Shown one piece after another: positions 38,657 to 40,233 of a stretch of DNA of 40,233 nucleotides. A program made the position numbers and the translations under genes. Source of the DNA: Bacteroidia bacterium (GTDB taxonomy: Bacteria > Bacteroidota > Bacteroidia > Flavobacteriales > Flavobacteriaceae); the NCBI GenBank assembly GCA_030431695.1, contig JAUIIU010000021.1:1-40233 (forward strand), read 5' to 3'. Under the pieces are notes generated by a model. That model saw nothing but the letters and a program-made list of their open reading frames with translations, made no database searches and was not told the origin of the DNA. Positions within the stretch are counted from its first letter, which is position 1. Every line of letters starts with the position of its first letter.

Positions 38657-40233
38657 CTAGTCTTCAATATCCAGTTTCAGATGTAGTTCCTTTAGTTGTG
38701 CGTCATCAATACTGGCAGGCGCATCGATCATTACGTCTCTTCCGGCGTTGTTCTTCGGAAAGGCGATGAAATCACGAATGGTTTCCTGTCCGCCAAGTAT
38801 GGCCACCAGCCGGTCAAGTCCGAAAGCAATACCACCGTGCGGAGGTGCTCCGTATTCGAAGGCGTCCATCAGGAACCCGAATTGTGCCCTGGCTTCTTCA
38901 GGTGTAAATCCGAGGTAATCAAACATTTTTGATTGAATCTCCCTGTCGTGAATCCTTATTGATCCACCACCGATCTCATTACCATTCAGGACCAGGTCAT
39001 AGGCATTGGCCTTTACCTTTGCAGGCTCGGTCTTCAGTAGTTCCATTTGTCCGGGTTTAGGCGAAGTGAAGGGGTGGTGCATGGCGTGAAAACGTTCGGT
39101 CTCCTCGTCCCATTCCAGCAACGGGAAATCGATCACCCATAGTGGAGCGAACTCATCGGCCTTGCGGAGTCCCATGCGTTCGGCCAACTCCATTCTCAAT
39201 GCGCTAAGCTGTGCCCTGGTCTTATTTGTTTCTCCTGAAAGAACGCAGATCAGATCACCTTTTTCGGCACCAGTTACCTCTGCCCATTTTGCAAGGTCTG
39301 CCTCGTCGTAGAATTTATCTACTGAAGATTTATAGCTGCCATCCTCGTTACATCGAACATATACCATTCCCTTGGCACCTACCTGTGGTCGCTTCACCCA
39401 GTCGATCAGATGGTCGATCTCCTTTCTTGAATAGCCGTTCCCGCCAGGAACAGCTATTCCTACTACAAGTTCGGCATTATTGAAAACATTGAAATCCTTG
39501 TGTTGTGAAACTTTATTCAGTTCACCGAATTCCATCCCGAACCGAATGTCCGGTTTGTCATTTCCGAACCGTTTCATGGCCTCATCGAAGGTCATCCGTG
39601 GGAATTCCCCGATTTCGACCCCGTTTATCTCTTTCAGCAAATGACGCGTCAATCCTTCGAAGGTGTTGAGAATATCTTCCTGCTCCACAAAGGCCATTTC
39701 ACAGTCGATCTGGGTAAATTCCGGTTGACGGTCGGCCCTGAGGTCTTCATCCCGGAAGCACTTCACAATTTGGAAATATTTGTCCATTCCTCCAACCATC
39801 AGCAGTTGCTTGAAGGTTTGTGGCGACTGTGGAAGGGCGTAGAATTGCCCTTCATTCATACGGGAGGGTACTACAAAATCACGTGCACCTTCCGGAGTGG
39901 ATTTTATCAGGTATGGGGTTTCGATCTCGACAAAATCCTTAGCAGAAAGGTAATTACGCACTGCCATGGTCACTTTGTGCCTGAAAACCAGGTTCCGTCT
40001 CACCGGTGTTCGTCTTATGTCCAGATACCTGTACTTCATGCGCAGGTCCTCTCCACCATCCGTTTCGGATTCAATGGTAAAAGGCGGGGTGAGAGAACTG
40101 TTGAGTACCTTGAGTTCCGAAACAAGGATCTCGACATCGCCGGTAGGCATGTTCGGATTCTTCGATTCGCGTTCGATCACGGTACCGCTAACCTGAATCA
40201 CATATTCACGTCCAAGGGATGCAGCGAGTTCCA
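38657..40233 (-). CDS. aspS: Aspartyl-tRNA synthetase, N-terminus cut by window edge
   Basis: The frame is open to the right edge; 524 codons before the stop are visible and the N-terminal part of the anticodon-binding domain lies outside. Apparent starts near 40201 are internal, since the frame continues [16 protein letters not shown] in the family's usual sequence. The class II core has [11 protein letters not shown], motif 2 [18 protein letters not shown], the bacterial GAD insertion (about 280-400 in the visible part), and motif 3 [16 protein letters not shown] near the end. It charges tRNA-Asp with aspartate. The ClC gene follows by 41 bases. Confidence 0.97.
   Translation of the reverse strand, partial: ELAASLGREYVIQVSGTVIERESKNPNMPTGDVEILVSELKVLNSSLTPPFTIESETDGGEDLRMKYRYLDIRRTPVRRNLVFRHKVTMAVRNYLSAKDFVEIETPYLIKSTPEGARDFVVPSRMNEGQFYALPQSPQTFKQLLMVGGMDKYFQIVKCFRDEDLRADRQPEFTQIDCEMAFVEQEDILNTFEGLTRHLLKEINGVEIGEFPRMTFDEAMKRFGNDKPDIRFGMEFGELNKVSQHKDFNVFNNAELVVGIAVPGGNGYSRKEIDHLIDWVKRPQVGAKGMVYVRCNEDGSYKSSVDKFYDEADLAKWAEVTGAEKGDLICVLSGETNKTRAQLSALRMELAERMGLRKADEFAPLWVIDFPLLEWDEETERFHAMHHPFTSPKPGQMELLKTEPAKVKANAYDLVLNGNEIGGGSIRIHDREIQSKMFDYLGFTPEEARAQFGFLMDAFEYGAPPHGGIAFGLDRLVAILGGQETIRDFIAFPKNNAGRDVMIDAPASIDDAQLKELHLKLDIED

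Noticed and set aside
1-40233. CRISPR array, insertion sequence or defence system
   Set aside because: No regularly spaced identical repeats, transposase or known defence gene was found on either strand.

Overview
The window looks like chromosomal DNA of a member of the Flavobacteriaceae (Bacteroidota). The signs are a family of type IX secretion (T9SS) C-terminal sorting domains, a CarboxypepD-reg/TonB receptor paired with a surface-type lipoprotein, flavobacterial families such as DUF4286 and DUF3109, and many upstream regions carrying the Bacteroidota -7 element TAnnTTTG in place of an E. coli -10. Base composition is mid-GC with AT-rich spacers. I cannot name the genus. Both ends cut genes: mgtE at the left and aspS at the right.

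Layout. 1-9.5 kb (minus strand) is a housekeeping block read prs, rplY, pth, ribF, an HTTM membrane protein, serS, a TPR protein, a DUF4286 protein, rsmA, mgtE, with very tight spacing or overlaps after pth. A tRNA-Leu(CAA) with its own terminator follows on the plus strand, then a persulfide-dioxygenase-like/rhodanese protein. 11.4-14.6 kb (minus) holds four secreted paralogues with META-like domains and T9SS tails, each start overlapping the previous stop by 4 bases. 14.7-17.4 kb (plus) encodes a HupE/UreJ protein, a dCMP-type deaminase and an S41 C-terminal protease. 17.4-21.5 kb has a small membrane protein, MarC, DUF3109, a lipoprotein, a decayed fragment of ribonucleotide reductase nrdA, and two consecutive zinc-ribbon membrane proteins, one of them a CPBP protease.

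21.6-32.2 kb is an apparent phosphate-acquisition island: Na/Pi cotransporter with a PhoU-like tail, PiT transporter fused to a PhoU-like domain, OprO/P porin, a secreted MORN-like protein, and a TonB receptor next to a beta-helix surface lipoprotein. TGTTA-like hexamers repeated at an 11-base period occur in the spacers around these genes. I propose them as a candidate flavobacterial Pho box; the best case lies directly upstream of a perfect TATCTTTG in front of the MORN-like gene. Not all sites have the same orientation, so this remains a hypothesis.

32.4-40.2 kb returns to core functions: dgt, dxs, tadA, a cold-shock protein, a small membrane protein, a CBS-containing ClC channel/transporter and aspS. 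A relic of a four-helix-bundle (S23-type) gene preceded by four tandem octamers lies between dxs and tadA.

No CRISPR array, insertion sequence, prophage or rRNA was seen. The parts least explained by known annotation are the translationally coupled META/T9SS cluster, the phosphate island with its shared regulatory repeats, and the two gene relics.
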